A stretch of DNA of 64,000 bases from Batillaria attramentaria (Eukaryota; Mollusca; Gastropoda; Batillariidae): assembly GCA_018292915.2 (NCBI GenBank), contig JACVVK020000450.1, forward strand, positions 466,001 through 530,000, read 5' to 3'. The notes below the pieces were generated by a model, which did not search any database, had not been told where the DNA came from, and was given only the letters and a program-made list of their open reading frames with translations. A program made the translations under genes and the position numbers. How positions within the stretch are numbered: the first letter of the stretch is position 1; every line of letters starts with the position of its first letter. Shown here piece by piece: positions 19,786 through 30,549 of the stretch.

Positions 19786-21075
19786 TTATTTCCGTTTGAC
19801 TGTTCCATGAAGCACTGTGTCATTTGCATGATTAGTCTAGTCTTTGAGCACTAGATATTTCTTTCTTTCTTGACTTTCACAACGCACCCCTCTCAGGTTC
19901 GTTGTTTTCTCAAACCGCCTCACGGCGGGGAGGTTCCGTGGGGCGGTCTTTTCTCCAACTGCATCCCAGGCATGTTGGCTTCATTGGCAACTAAGGAATT
20001 TTCCTTTCTATCTCTCTCGGTCTGTCCCTCTCCAGCCCATTCGCCTGTCTCTGTCTCTTTGAAACCTCCCGAATTTAGCCGCTCTGTCCTTCCTCTCATC
20101 TCTCATCTGATGTCGAAGTTCGGCTCTTTCATCTATATTTCTTCTTTTTAAGCCCTTAAATCACGTCTGCACTACCAGTAGCTAGGAATACGTAAGTTGC
20201 AATATTTGCTGTATATGCGCTTAGTATTTACGTTTGTTTTACATAGTTGTAATTGCTATTTGTTTTCTACGCTTTTTTGTAATCGGGAGTTAGAGAAATT
20301 AGCATGTAGGTGCAGCGTCTCCTGCATTTCCCGGGTCTATACCGCTCCGTAGACCAGTTTGCATCTTTTGTCCAAAGTTACATTTTTAGTTTTTTCATGT
20401 AGTGCAGACACACACAGCCGAGAATTAGTCTTTGTGGCTTGCGCGGCGTTAAGCCTAAAAAACTCACTCACTCACTTATTTCCGTTTGACAGTTTCATGA
20501 AGCACTGTATTATATACAAGATATTTCTATATTTATTTCCGTTTGACTGTTCCGTGAAGCACTGTGTCGGTTGCATAACTAGTCTAGTCTCTGAGCACTA
20601 TGTATTCTTTCTGTATTTATTTCCGTTTGACTGTTCCGTGAAGCACTGTGTCGGTTGCATAACTAGTCTAGTCTCTGAGCACTATGTATTCTTTCTGTAT
20701 TTATTTCCGTTTGACTGTTCCGTGAAGCACTGTGTCGGTTGCATAACTAGTCTAGTCTCTGAGCACTATGTATTCTTTCTGTATTTATTTCCGTTTGACT
20801 GTTCCACGAAGCACTGTACTATATACTAGATATTTCTTTATTTATTTCCGTTCGATTTTCCACGAAGCACTGTCATTTGCATAAATATGTAGTCTTTGAG
20901 CACTAGATTTTTTTTCTTTATTTCCGTTTGATTGTTTCATGAAGCACTGCGCCATTTGCATATCTAGTCTAGTCTTTGAACACTAGATATTTTCTTCTTC
21001 ATTTCCGTTTGACTGTTCCATGTAGCACTATGTCAGCTTCATAACTATAGTCTAGTCTTTGAGCACAATGTCCTT
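19786..21075. repeat. Tandem repeat of ~57-84 bp units, copy A
   Basis: Units start TTTCCGTTTGACTGTTC and contain GAAGCACTGTGTC and TAGTCTAGTCTCTGAGCACT. Nine units can be seen: one before and eight after the retroposon insertion. Three consecutive 84-bp units (about 20537-20788) are identical, so they are a recent amplification. They create a periodic ORF that is not a gene. Confidence 0.92.
19871..20474 (+). mobile_element. 5'-truncated retroposon with (CTCA)n tail, copy A only
   Basis: Matches, in inverted orientation, the part of the retroposon 52352-53306 from about 53008 down to its tail. It runs from GACTTTCACAACGCACC to GCGGCGTTAAGCC and (CTCA)n. It splits the 84-bp tandem array, and copy B lacks it. 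Truncation at the 5' end and a simple tail point to LINE-type retroposition. Confidence 0.85.
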
Positions 21076-21424
21076 GCGTATTTAGCGCCCTTGTTTTTTT
21101 TTAACAGTGCCACCCATTTTTTTTTCCTGCATGCATGATACGCTATTGTTGTCCATTCCGCAGTCAGTGGAATGTTTCCACCAAACCATCCCTCCGACTA
21201 TTAAAAAAAAAAAAATGACAGCCGTTTCTTTTATATATTCTACCCCAGCTTTTGTGTTCTCCGACTTCTATTTTAAGTTTAAACATTTCAGACCCTTTAA
21301 AAGTTGTTCGTATTGTTCATTTGATTGGTTTGTATTTTTCGTTTGCGGTTTGCTGATGATGCGACCGCCGTCTTCGTCTGATTTCAGGGGGAAGTTAGTT
21401 CAGTTGTAGCTAAATCCCCTGTCG

Positions 21425-21600
21425 GGGGTAGTCGGGACAACCGAATGGTAGAGCGTAGGACTTTCAATGCTCGGGTCAGAAGTTAAAATCCCGGATGCGG
21501 CCAAATATTTGTTCAGGCCCAGGCCATCTTGTTGCCCAGTCTGTGGTATCACCCTTACGTGGTGGAACAGGACGTTAAACTCCTATACACTGAAGCCCCT
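21425..21600 (+). mobile_element. SINE-A-like element shared by both copies
   Basis: tRNA-like head CCGAATGGTAGAGCGTAGGA, then GGCCAAATATTTGTTCAGGC, then GTGGAACAGGACGTTAAACTC. The counterpart in copy B (39641-39812) keeps a better B box (GGAGTTCGAATCCC). Present before the duplication. Confidence 0.8.
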
Positions 21601-21639
21601 ACATATACCTTTCCATAAAAAGTCTATCTAGCTTTTTTA

Positions 21640-21900
21640 CCTTGAAAAACAACGACGACGAAACGACATCCCCCCCAACCCCCCCCAAAAAAACAACCAA
21701 ACAAACCCAAAAACAAAAAAAACCCACACAAACAAAAGACAAACAAACAACAGCAACAACAACAAAACAAACAAACAAACAAACAAAAACAACTCCCCCC
21801 TCAAAAACAACAAAACAACAACAAAACACCACCAACAACAAAAACAACCAATCCCCCCAAAAAAACCAAAACAAAACAAACAACAACAACAACAAAATCC
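21640..21900. repeat. A/C-rich low-complexity tract
   Basis: Runs of AAC, AAAC and C. Counterpart in copy B at 39860-40130. The ORFs on either strand are compositional artefacts. Sequence identity between the two copies rises sharply just to the right of this tract. Confidence 0.85.
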
Positions 21901-22475
21901 TACGTTCAGTTGCAATACAGCCCTACGCGATTTGTGCAATTACTACTGTTCCAATTCTTTCACAAATCTTCATTTTTTTCTTTTCTTTTGAGAACTGACA
22001 TCATACCTAGTACCTGCTTTGACAAAATTGTTCTGGAACCCCACGAAAGAGGGACAAAGGATGATTTGGTGCATATCGAATTATTGGTATGAATGTCAAA
22101 TGCAGACAGTGAGCGTTTCCTTGGTGTAAAAATCATTTCTGTAGCACTTCTGTAGCCGGAGACATGTTTGTCGAATTATTGCTGTTCAGAAGCGGCCATT
22201 TTGAGAAAAAGGTTGGTAAAAGTCTGTCAATGAAGTATGTAGTGGATGCTCTTTTCCACGTTGTTATAGATAGTATTCAGCCATGAATCCTTATCAAATG
22301 TATTAGATATTTAATGGAACTGAAAATGATGGGAAAAATTAAAAAACGATAAAATTGACCCCCCTTTTTTTCGATTTTCACGAAAGTAGCCATGTGACTC
22401 TGTCCGCCCTCTTTGTGGGATCCCATGACAGTTACAACAGCACCTGACTAGTACATTTATATTTGTGTTTTTTCC

Positions 22476-22492
22476 AGATGGTGTGAGATAGC
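22476..22492 (+). promoter_or_regulatory. Splice acceptor and two-codon upstream ORF before receptor A
   Basis: A pyrimidine run ends TTTTTTCCAG at 22477, a good 3' splice site. The exon would begin at 22478 with ATG GTG TGA, a minimal upstream ORF, followed by GATAGC and the main ATG at 22493. Copy B has the same arrangement. A 5' non-coding exon is implied but not located. Confidence 0.65.
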
Positions 22493-25400
22493 ATGTCGAG
22501 AGATACGAACAAAGACACCATGCGTCCCGTACAAAATGTTCTTCTGGTCGTTCTGCTCATCTTCATGTTCACATGGCGACCAAATGCTCTTGCTGACATC
22601 GGAAGTCAGACCACAGAATCTCAAACAAGGCTTAGTAATACCCTAGGAACTCAGAGCCCGGAGAACAACAACTTATCTTTGAAATTAAGCACACCTGATT
22701 TCGCATGGCGATATTCAGCGACAAACACATTAGCCCTTGAAATGGCTACCACTGACGGCAATGGGAAAAGGAGCAGGGAAAGCTGGTCTCAGGCAGGAGA
22801 AATTTCTTTCCGAAATGAAACGACCGCAGCATCTGGCAACAACGGTATCCTTGCAGATGAATCCAGCACCCACGCTACTCCTTCAGCTACCGCAGTCTTA
22901 CGTAATATCACGACAAGTCCGACCACAGTAATCATGTCTGATGATTTTGAAGTTTGTTTGAATCCAGTTTATGTTCTGACAGACCTTGAAGGACATATCG
23001 ATTGGAACGGCAAAACCAACAGCAAGGAATGCAAAACCAACGTTACCTGGCAGATACAGCTACCACCAGACAAAGCCGTGACAGTAAGAATTCACGAACT
23101 GAGTGTACAGATCAACTGTAAGATAGAGTTTCATAGTTTAAAGCCTGAACAGCTTCTGACAAATCTGTCGACAGATACTCAGGTACGGTCTTACGATGGC
23201 GTGACCAAAGATAAAGAATACGGATTCGCTCCTATGTTGTCATACACCAACCATTTGGTTATAATTGTGTATTATATGATGGAGAGTGATTGTTCGATAA
23301 CAAAATTAAACATCAGCTACCTACCTCACTTGCTAAACAGCATGCCTTCAGGACAGTTTGATTACAGATTTGAGAAGACAGACAGTGTGCTGAAATACGA
23401 ATGCATGCCTCATATTCCAGAAGTTTTTAAATGTGACATGATACATCAGTGTCTGGGTGGAGATGACGAGAACAATTGTCCATACAAAGAGGATGGTTCT
23501 TGCGGAGACTGGATACCATACAAAGACTACTGCTTGAAACCTTTCTTCCGACTATTAGGCACAATAACCGCCCAGCTCGGAACCCCGGAGATTGCCCCTG
23601 CACTGGCAGAGGAAGAGTGTAGGACGCAGTATGAGGCAACCTTAGTGAAACTGACCGACACAGAAGGCGTGAAACTGGTGACAGATATGATTCGACCAAG
23701 CGGGTTTCTGAAAGTGGCGATCGGTCTAAAGAAAATGAAACCTGTATCAACCAAGCTTCGACACCTGTACAGATTTCTGTGGCAATGGGGGGAGCGAGGA
23801 AGCCCAGTAGCTCATGATCGGATCCCCATCCAGAGAGACGGTACCATGCTGGATTGCGCAATGTTATCAATTGATCCTGAAACTATAGTAAGGATACTAC
23901 CCATTGCATGTGTGCCTTCGCATAAAGTAATTACACACGGGTACGTGTGCATGAGAGAAAATCCAACCCGACCTAAAACCGATGCGACACGATTGTCCCG
24001 ACTAGATTTTCCCGAACCAGGTAAAACGCTACCACATTTTCCAACAAAAGGTTGCCAGGACGGTTCCCTAGTTCAAACTTTTCACCGATGCTTCTGGGAT
24101 GAAGATGACTCCGAAGCTGCTAAAAGTGGTTGGTCAGAATCTAACCTGCCATTGTTTCACTGCCGGCTTGGTCAGTCTGTCCACTACACTCTTGTCTGTG
24201 ACGGCAACCCTGATTGTCCTGACGGAAGTGACGAACTGACCTGCATGAAACCTCGCTTCTCTCCTCTCGTTACGACCACTTTCGTTTGCAGAGGAGCTCA
24301 GACAATACCCGCTTCACGACGGTGTGACGGAATGCCTGACTGTTTTGATGGTACAGATGAAGACGACTGTGTTATGTGCAAGGTCGGATTTGTATTCTGT
24401 TCAGGTGTAGGCTGCATACCCAGTCGCTACGGTAAGCTTTTTTACACTTGCCCGCTCATGCCACCTTTGCAGGTGTATTTTCGTGACAGGCTACCAGCTG
24501 CGGTTGAGCTGGACGGAACTGGTATGTCTACTCTCAGCAAAACTCGAGACTGCTTTGAAAATGAGTTCCGTTGCTCTAACGGCCTTTGTATCCCTGCGTT
24601 TCTCGTGAACAACGGAGAACAGGACTGTCTTTTTGGAGAGGATGAACGGATTCCAAAAGAAAACTTGACATGCCCAGGGTACTATCGGTGCCAGGATGTG
24701 GGGCTTTGTGTGCACGTGGACAACGTATGTGACGGAATCCATCACTGCCCAAACAAGGATGATGAACGTTACTGCGACCTTACCTGCCCGAACAACTGCA
24801 CGTGCGAAGGTCACGCTTACACCTGTTCACAGATGTTTGATCCTCACCGCCATCTTCAAACGCGCTACCTGGACTTGAGCAATACTCACCGACCTTTGCT
24901 TGAAAATGTCAGCGTTATGGAGTTCCTACATTTTCTGAATCTTTCTTTTTGTCAGCTAAGAAATGTAAGCCTAACAGACATGCCTCTTTTGCGCATACTA
25001 GACCTCAGCTTCAACGCGTTTTCAGGGTTCCGTTCTCTGAATCTGGAAAAGCTTCCAGGGTTGTCCCAGCTGAACCTTTCCGGAAACCCTTTGACCGCAA
25101 CTCTTGATTCTTCTTTTATTACATTTGTATTACTTGCTGAATTACACGCGCTGCATACACTGTCTATAACTGACACGTATTTGAAGTCTATTAAAGGCCA
25201 AGTTTTTCAACGGATGTCTGATCTAAAATCTCTTGATCTACGAGGTAACGGTATTGAAATCTTTGACGACGACGTATTTTGGGGGTTGAATCAACTGAAG
25301 GTTTTGTACTCGGACAATCACAAACTATGCTGTCCGTACTTCAATCCACCTCTGGACGAATGTTATGCTCCAAAAGACGAGTTGTCTACCTGCTCAGATC

Positions 25401-26452
25401 TCCTGCGTCTGGATTTTTTCAGAGTGTTTCTTTGGAGCTTCTCGGTCTTGGCTATCGTTGGCAACGTCGGTTCGCTGATCTACAGGCTGTGTTCCAAGGA
25501 CCAGAAAGCAACCCATCGGAGTTCACGGGTCTTGCTGTCCAACTTGTGCGCTGCTGACCTCTTGATGGGTGTCTACATAATGTTAATTGGGTCAGCAGAT
25601 GTCCATTACCGCGGAGTTTACGTGTCTCACGAATCAGACTGGAAGGAAAGCTTCACGTGTCAAGTGGCAGGGCTGTTAAGTTTTGTATCGTCAGAGGTGT
25701 CGGCGTTTATGATCTGTCTCGTGACACTGGATCGTTGCTTGATGCTGTGTTTTCCTCTCAAATCCAGGCTTCATATGAATGCACGGTCGTCCGCGATCGC
25801 GTGTGGCGTTGCCTGGTTGGCTGGTCTAACTTTAGCCGCTGTGCCCCTGATGGCTCAGTGGGAGTTTTACGGTCGAAGTGGTATCTGCCTACCGCTGCCC
25901 ATCACACGACAGCAGTACCAGGGACAGAAGTACGCCTTCGGCGTTTTCGTCGTCCTGAACTTTGTCCTCTTTGTTCTCATCGGCGCAGGTCAGGTCTGTA
26001 TCTTTTATTCAGTTCGTACGGCGAGGTGCAAGTCCGGTACAGTGCGGCGACACAAGGAAATGACCGTGGCCCGTCGTCTTTTCTTGATTGTGCTTACTGA
26101 CTTCCTGTGCTGGTTCCCGATTGGTCTGATGGGAATCTTAGCCAATCAGGGCGTCCCAATACCCGGTGAGGTCAATGTCTGGGCGGCCATCTTTATTCTG
26201 CCGCTCAACTCGGCTCTGAATCCTTTCTTGTACACGCTGAACGGCCTTGCCGAGCGATGGGCAAAACAGAGAGAGATGACTCGTATGGCGGGGATGATGG
26301 GTAAGCTGCACTCCGAGATTCCCAACTGGGCACCAGTTGCAGTAGAAGAGTTGACCCGTGTCTGTTTGAGATCCAGACTAGTGAAGAGAGAACGTGTACT
26401 ACAGTTGCTAGGGATCGAAACTGTTTTGTCAGGGGCAGATGAGGGAAAATAA
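22493..26452 (+). CDS. GRL101-like receptor, copy A (CUB/CTLD/LDLa/LRR/7TM)
   Basis: A 1319-residue cell-surface receptor in one coding exon. A signal peptide follows Met1 or Met10 (VLLVVLLIFMFTW). Then come an S/T-rich stalk (35-150), a CUB-like module (155-275), an LDLa (304-329), a C-type-lectin-like domain (337-488, with LWQWG and GYVCMREN), and LDLa modules near 557-584 (DGNPDCPDGSDELTC), 599-626, 687-712 and 728-761. An LRR N-cap (765-778) and about six LRRs (790-940) lead to 7TM from about 975 to 1250. The 7TM has LAIVGNVGSL, AADLLMG, LDRC in place of DRY, CWFP in TM6 and NSALNPFLYTL in TM7, as in relaxin-receptor (type C LGR) proteins. Lymnaea GRL101 is the closest known relative by architecture. 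The ligand is unknown; Gs-type or other coupling cannot be told. The stop codon lies inside the target site of a 3.67-kb insertion. Confidence 0.93.
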   Translation: MSRDTNKDTMRPVQNVLLVVLLIFMFTWRPNALADIGSQTTESQTRLSNTLGTQSPENNNLSLKLSTPDFAWRYSATNTLALEMATTDGNGKRSRESWSQAGEISFRNETTAASGNNGILADESSTHATPSATAVLRNITTSPTTVIMSDDFEVCLNPVYVLTDLEGHIDWNGKTNSKECKTNVTWQIQLPPDKAVTVRIHELSVQINCKIEFHSLKPEQLLTNLSTDTQVRSYDGVTKDKEYGFAPMLSYTNHLVIIVYYMMESDCSITKLNISYLPHLLNSMPSGQFDYRFEKTDSVLKYECMPHIPEVFKCDMIHQCLGGDDENNCPYKEDGSCGDWIPYKDYCLKPFFRLLGTITAQLGTPEIAPALAEEECRTQYEATLVKLTDTEGVKLVTDMIRPSGFLKVAIGLKKMKPVSTKLRHLYRFLWQWGERGSPVAHDRIPIQRDGTMLDCAMLSIDPETIVRILPIACVPSHKVITHGYVCMRENPTRPKTDATRLSRLDFPEPGKTLPHFPTKGCQDGSLVQTFHRCFWDEDDSEAAKSGWSESNLPLFHCRLGQSVHYTLVCDGNPDCPDGSDELTCMKPRFSPLVTTTFVCRGAQTIPASRRCDGMPDCFDGTDEDDCVMCKVGFVFCSGVGCIPSRYGKLFYTCPLMPPLQVYFRDRLPAAVELDGTGMSTLSKTRDCFENEFRCSNGLCIPAFLVNNGEQDCLFGEDERIPKENLTCPGYYRCQDVGLCVHVDNVCDGIHHCPNKDDERYCDLTCPNNCTCEGHAYTCSQMFDPHRHLQTRYLDLSNTHRPLLENVSVMEFLHFLNLSFCQLRNVSLTDMPLLRILDLSFNAFSGFRSLNLEKLPGLSQLNLSGNPLTATLDSSFITFVLLAELHALHTLSITDTYLKSIKGQVFQRMSDLKSLDLRGNGIEIFDDDVFWGLNQLKVLYSDNHKLCCPYFNPPLDECYAPKDELSTCSDLLRLDFFRVFLWSFSVLAIVGNVGSLIYRLCSKDQKATHRSSRVLLSNLCAADLLMGVYIMLIGSADVHYRGVYVSHESDWKESFTCQVAGLLSFVSSEVSAFMICLVTLDRCLMLCFPLKSRLHMNARSSAIACGVAWLAGLTLAAVPLMAQWEFYGRSGICLPLPITRQQYQGQKYAFGVFVVLNFVLFVLIGAGQVCIFYSVRTARCKSGTVRRHKEMTVARRLFLIVLTDFLCWFPIGLMGILANQGVPIPGEVNVWAAIFILPLNSALNPFLYTLNGLAERWAKQREMTRMAGMMGKLHSEIPNWAPVAVEELTRVCLRSRLVKRERVLQLLGIETVLSGADEGK

Positions 26453-27379
26453 GTGTTACGAGCGTGGCTATGCCTTTTGTTTGTGTTTTGTTTGTATGCT
26501 GAAGGATAACAGTGTAGTATTTCGCCGCCGGGGGTGGGTGGCGGAACTACAAAAAGGGAAAGAGAGAGAGAGAGAGAGACACTTGAAGACACGCTTTAGA
26601 GAGAAAAGAGTGAGAAGAGAGGGAGAGAAAGAGGAAAGGCACTAAGTGTTTCCCTAGAGCGTAAGAACGAAGAATAAAGAACTAGAAACGAGGTACAGAC
26701 ATAAAAGGGATAAAGGTTTGGGGAAAGAGAGAGAGGGATAGATGGAGGATAGAGGATAAACGGATTAAAGGGTTTGGGAAGAAGGGGAAATAGGGTGAGA
26801 GATAGAGGTTAAGGGGAGATAGGAAAGGGAAAAAGAGGGGAAGGGGTTAATTGGTTCTCTGTGCCGTCACCCCCAAGAATTTCAGTACTATGATCGGTGT
26901 AACTCTGATGTCTAGCGAGCCTAGTGTGTGCGCACGCTAGTCTGCCCCGAGCGGTCCAATTTCCTAGTCTAACACGTGCCTTTGTCAGGAGGCAGTGTTT
27001 GAGACTATTGAGAGCAAAGACTGATGCGCACGTACAACACAGACAGACAATATAAAAGACTCAACAAAGAGGTAAAGTCTGTGTGTTATTATTTCTAACA
27101 AGTAAACCAATGGCACAATACAAACGTGGACCCTCGAGGAATGAGGGCCAGTCCTTTGGAAGGCAGCAACGTCTCAAACTAAACTTAACTAATCTTCCTA
27201 ATTCAATCTCACCATCAAACACAACTGTAAATCACAATTCTACTCAAATCCCTAAACAAGCCTTCTCACTAACCTTACTATACACCAACAAGATGGCCAC
27301 TGACCAGCGCAATATGTTGTTTCCATTTAACCACCTGCTGTCGTCACGGTCGTTCTTTTGTAATGCCATGTATTCGGGA

Positions 27380-27431
<52 letters not shown>

Positions 27432-28254
27432 CACACTCTCTCTCTCTCTCTCTCTCTGAATGGAAACAACTGACCGGGCTTGTCAGACCAATCTTGGTTT
27501 TGGAAGAGAGACGTCAAGTTGTTTTCTTTGAAATCTATGACGTTTTCCTCATTGGGATGACGCATAATACATTTGACGTAATAACTTTGACTCGGATACA
27601 ATTCTTGCAATGAAAGCAGCCCCATGAAAATTGAAGTGTTGCTGCTGCGCAGTGTAAAGATCGAATTTATACCGGCTCAATGTGTTTAACAGACAAGTCT
27701 GCGCGGCGAACGTTTTTTCACTATGTGTTATGTCTGCTGCGCGCGCGCGCACACAGACACACACAGACATACGCGCGCGCGCACGCACGCACGCACGCAC
27801 GCAGACTTGCGCGAGCCGCGTTTGTGCATGTGCTCCATTGAGACCTATGTGGTGTTCTCTCATTCTACTATGCTATTGAGTGAGAGTCAGTGGGAAAAAC
27901 AAAGCTCACTACATCAATGAAACTCCCGCTTTCCCCGTCTACAAATAGAGAACTTCCGAAAAGTGACGACACACCCCCACGTCAATCAAACATGACGTCG
28001 GCAAACTGACGCTGATACAGTTTTGCGTCAGTGCGCGTGTGCCTTTTCTGCGATGTTTGTGAGGCGTGTGGCTTGTGTAAAGGAAATGTGCTTCGAGTAC
28101 AAATTTTCGAGTAAACTGACGACAACGGCTGCGGTGAATTTTTCTAATTTTTTTGTATATTTTTTATGGCACCCCAGGCTCATTATCTATGTATAGTAGG
28201 AGCGATTTTGAGATCTAAAGTGTGTTCACCAGCACTTTCATCAGGTACGGCTTA

Positions 28255-28830
28255 CGCCAAAAGTATAAAAGCGACAACCTCCAAAATTCACTCAGTTGAG
28301 AGTCCGTATTCATGCTATCTATGTCCCATAAATGGAGTAGTTTAGGTAAATATTACGCCTTTAAACGCCAGAAAGCCACTTTTTTTGAAAAGGGCGATAA
28401 CTCGCAAATCATGTGTGCAATCGTACCTGGATCGGGCCTTCTATTCAACAATCTTGATTCATTTAGAAACCCCAAATTTGAAATCGATCGGTTCAGTATT
28501 TTCGGAGAAATAGGCATCTGAACTGGGTTCACATGCAATGTCAACTCAGGCTCGGTTTACATGAAAACTATAAGAGCGACCATTTTCTAGTAGTGACTCT
28601 GTTCAGAGTCCGTATTCAAGCTATCTACTGCCAAAAAAATTGAGTGATTTAAATAAATATTACGCCTGTACACGAAAGACAACCAACTTGTCTCAAAAGG
28701 GCGATAACTCCCAAATCACTTAAGCAATCATCACACGCTTGAATCGTCTAATGTAACATTTTGATATATTTGGATACCCCAAATTTGAAGCCATTCGGTT
28801 GAGTATTTTCGAAGAAACGGGCCTGGACAC
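28255..28830. repeat. Two diverged tandem units of about 300 bp
   Basis: Unit 1 (28255-28520) and unit 2 (28560-28830) share GAGTCCGTATTCA, AAATATTACGCCT, AAAAGGGCGATAACTC, CCCCAAATTTGAA and GAGTATTTTCG-type blocks in the same order. No reading frame is conserved. Confidence 0.85.
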
Positions 28831-29060
28831 AATTCACACACGCACACACGCACACACGCACACACATCCGCACAGACGGCACTCACTGAGGAGGAGAAGT
28901 GCGTTCGGAACACCATACGCGTCAGCATCGATGACGCAAGTTTTCTTACGTCATTGTCAGAGTTACACTTGCAAAATCGTCTCTGCGGGAGATCGGCAGT
29001 GACGTGCGTTTGTACCACAGATGCTTGCCTATGAACGTGGAAATTTTAGCCCGTCCTATT

Positions 29061-29090
29061 ATGTTGTTTCCATTACTATGGAAACAACAT
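29061..29090. other. 30-bp near-perfect palindrome flanked by TA
   Basis: ATGTTGTTTCCAT, four bases, then the exact inverted arm. The same arm occurs at 27314-27326, with its inverse at 27460-27470. TA lies at both outer ends, as for Tc1/mariner-type insertions. Confidence 0.75.
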
Positions 29091-30126
29091 AAAAAGACTC
29101 ATTCTACTTTCATACTGACGGACACAACACAAATTTCCTACGAATACAAATGTGTACCAAATACTGATCTCTGCGCGCAGGGGAAGGGGAGATAGGAAAG
29201 GGAATGGTTATTATTAGTCGTTCTACTTGCCAGTCTGTAGCGATGAAGGGTTTCAGCCGTCCTCGCTGACCTCTAGCGGAGCCTTGGTCGCTCGGTCGGC
29301 GGTGCAGGTGTGCGCTGTGGTCTGGCACGGAATGCTCGGCGATGAATTCCGTGCACACGTGACTTTCAGAATCACAGGTGTCGGCGAAGCTTGCAACACT
29401 GGGTCGACGGTGACTCCTCGTGGCACGCGTTGTCGGTCCACAGGGCGAGATACAGGTTCTTCACTGGGCTCGCTGCAGTCGTGACCCAGGCTTCCTCTGT
29501 ACCGCACACTGGAACAGTTCTGTAGCTAGTCCCACGTCTGGCACTGACAGTTCTGTTACGGATTGTTCAATACAAGGTCGGTTGGAGTAGCCCACACTTC
29601 TTAAGATGACCGGGAAAGACGCATGTCCGTTTCACCGTGATGTTAAACTGCTCTAAGACACAAAGCGTTGCGTTCTTGATACCCTCGAACCTCTGGCAGG
29701 ATCTTTAGAGCAGTACTGGACTTAAGGTGACGATGGCAACAGTTCTTCTTGTCACTAACCATTCACCAACATCTCGTACGGGAATTCGGCAGCACTTCAG
29801 TCGGGCAGTAATTCGACAGTACTTCGGGAGGACACCTGGTCGCATCGCCCAACTTAGGTGTAAAACCCTGAGATGTTTGCGTGTGTGTGTGCACGAGAGA
29901 AGCTTGTATGTGCGAAGCTTGAGAGTGCAGTGTAACACCAGAGAAGTGCTGTAATAAACTCCACACGGTTATAAGTTTTCTACGCGCTCACGAGTCTTTT
30001 TGTGAGTGAAAGAGACTTAATAAGCAGTCTATAAGAACTCGCAGCGTGAAGAGTGTTCGCCTGTGTGTTATCGTAATCCGCGGTAAGACGACGGGCTCTT
30101 CAACATTTCTCCCACGTAACAATAAG

Positions 30127-30549
30127 ATTCGGTCCAGTTATGGTTAGATTTTGCGTTTTTTGTCTTTTCACAGTGGAACCTGCGAGAAATTAATTTCACT
30201 AACCAGAACATCCCTTCTTACCACTGGCTCCCTGTAAGGCAACGCACTGACAACAAAGCTCGTCCAATGTCTTACCCTTGCGTACAACGCTACCTCTACT
30301 ACCCGCAGGCTTAAAGATCTAAGCTCCCAACAAAAAGCTTTCCGAAGTGTTAAAAAAATTTACAGAGTCGACTGTGCAAGCACAATCAACTCTGTCACAG
30401 TTGCAGAGTTTTCAGCGTCCCTGAACCCCCCCCCCCCCCCCCACCCCCCACCCCCCCAAAAAAGCCGAGGGCAGCCTGATTTCAAAGCTCAGTTTGCGTT
30501 TTGACACTGAGCGAGAAAGATCGTGCAGCACTCAACATCCGCTAGACAC
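30127..30549. other. Common 3' flank with LINE-like remnant
   Basis: Shared with 44690-45107 of copy B at about 91% identity. The plus strand gives YHWLPVRQRTDNKA, reminiscent of a reverse-transcriptase C-terminal domain (HWLPV). A long C-run is at 30427-30458. No intact gene. Confidence 0.5.

Larger units (their letters stand above)
26811..29204. mobile_element. Probable nested insertion bounded by a 21-bp direct repeat
   Basis: The 21 bases at 26811-26831 (beginning AAGGGGAGATAGG) recur exactly at 29184-29204. This suits a target duplication around a ~2.35-kb insertion inside the 26454-30121 element, although the purine-rich setting makes chance or slippage possible. The interior has TATAAAAG at 27050, (CA)n and (CT)n (27382-27458), alternating CG/CA purine-pyrimidine (27740-27800), and no credible protein gene. 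Confidence 0.5.
26454..30121. mobile_element. 3.67-kb TG...CA element inserted at the receptor A stop codon
   Basis: Copy B reads straight from the stop codon TAAG into ATTCGGTCCAG. In copy A the same flanks are separated by 3668 bp, with ATAAG on both sides (26449-26453, 30122-30126). The ends are TGTTACG and CGTAACA, an LTR-type TG...CA pair. I found no long terminal direct repeat and no gag/pol, so it may be a long solo LTR with another insertion inside, or a short-TIR DNA element. The left part is purine-rich; the right part has AATAAA near 29953. An AATAAA at 26673-26678 could end receptor A transcripts. Confidence 0.8.

Noticed and set aside
20359..20829. 156-codon ORF with periodic FLYLFPFDCS units
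   Set aside because: It is a translation of the 84-bp tandem repeat and is not open in copy B.
23427..23870. 147-codon antisense ORF inside both receptors
   Set aside because: It is a shadow of the receptor reading frame; it persists in both copies only because they are nearly identical.
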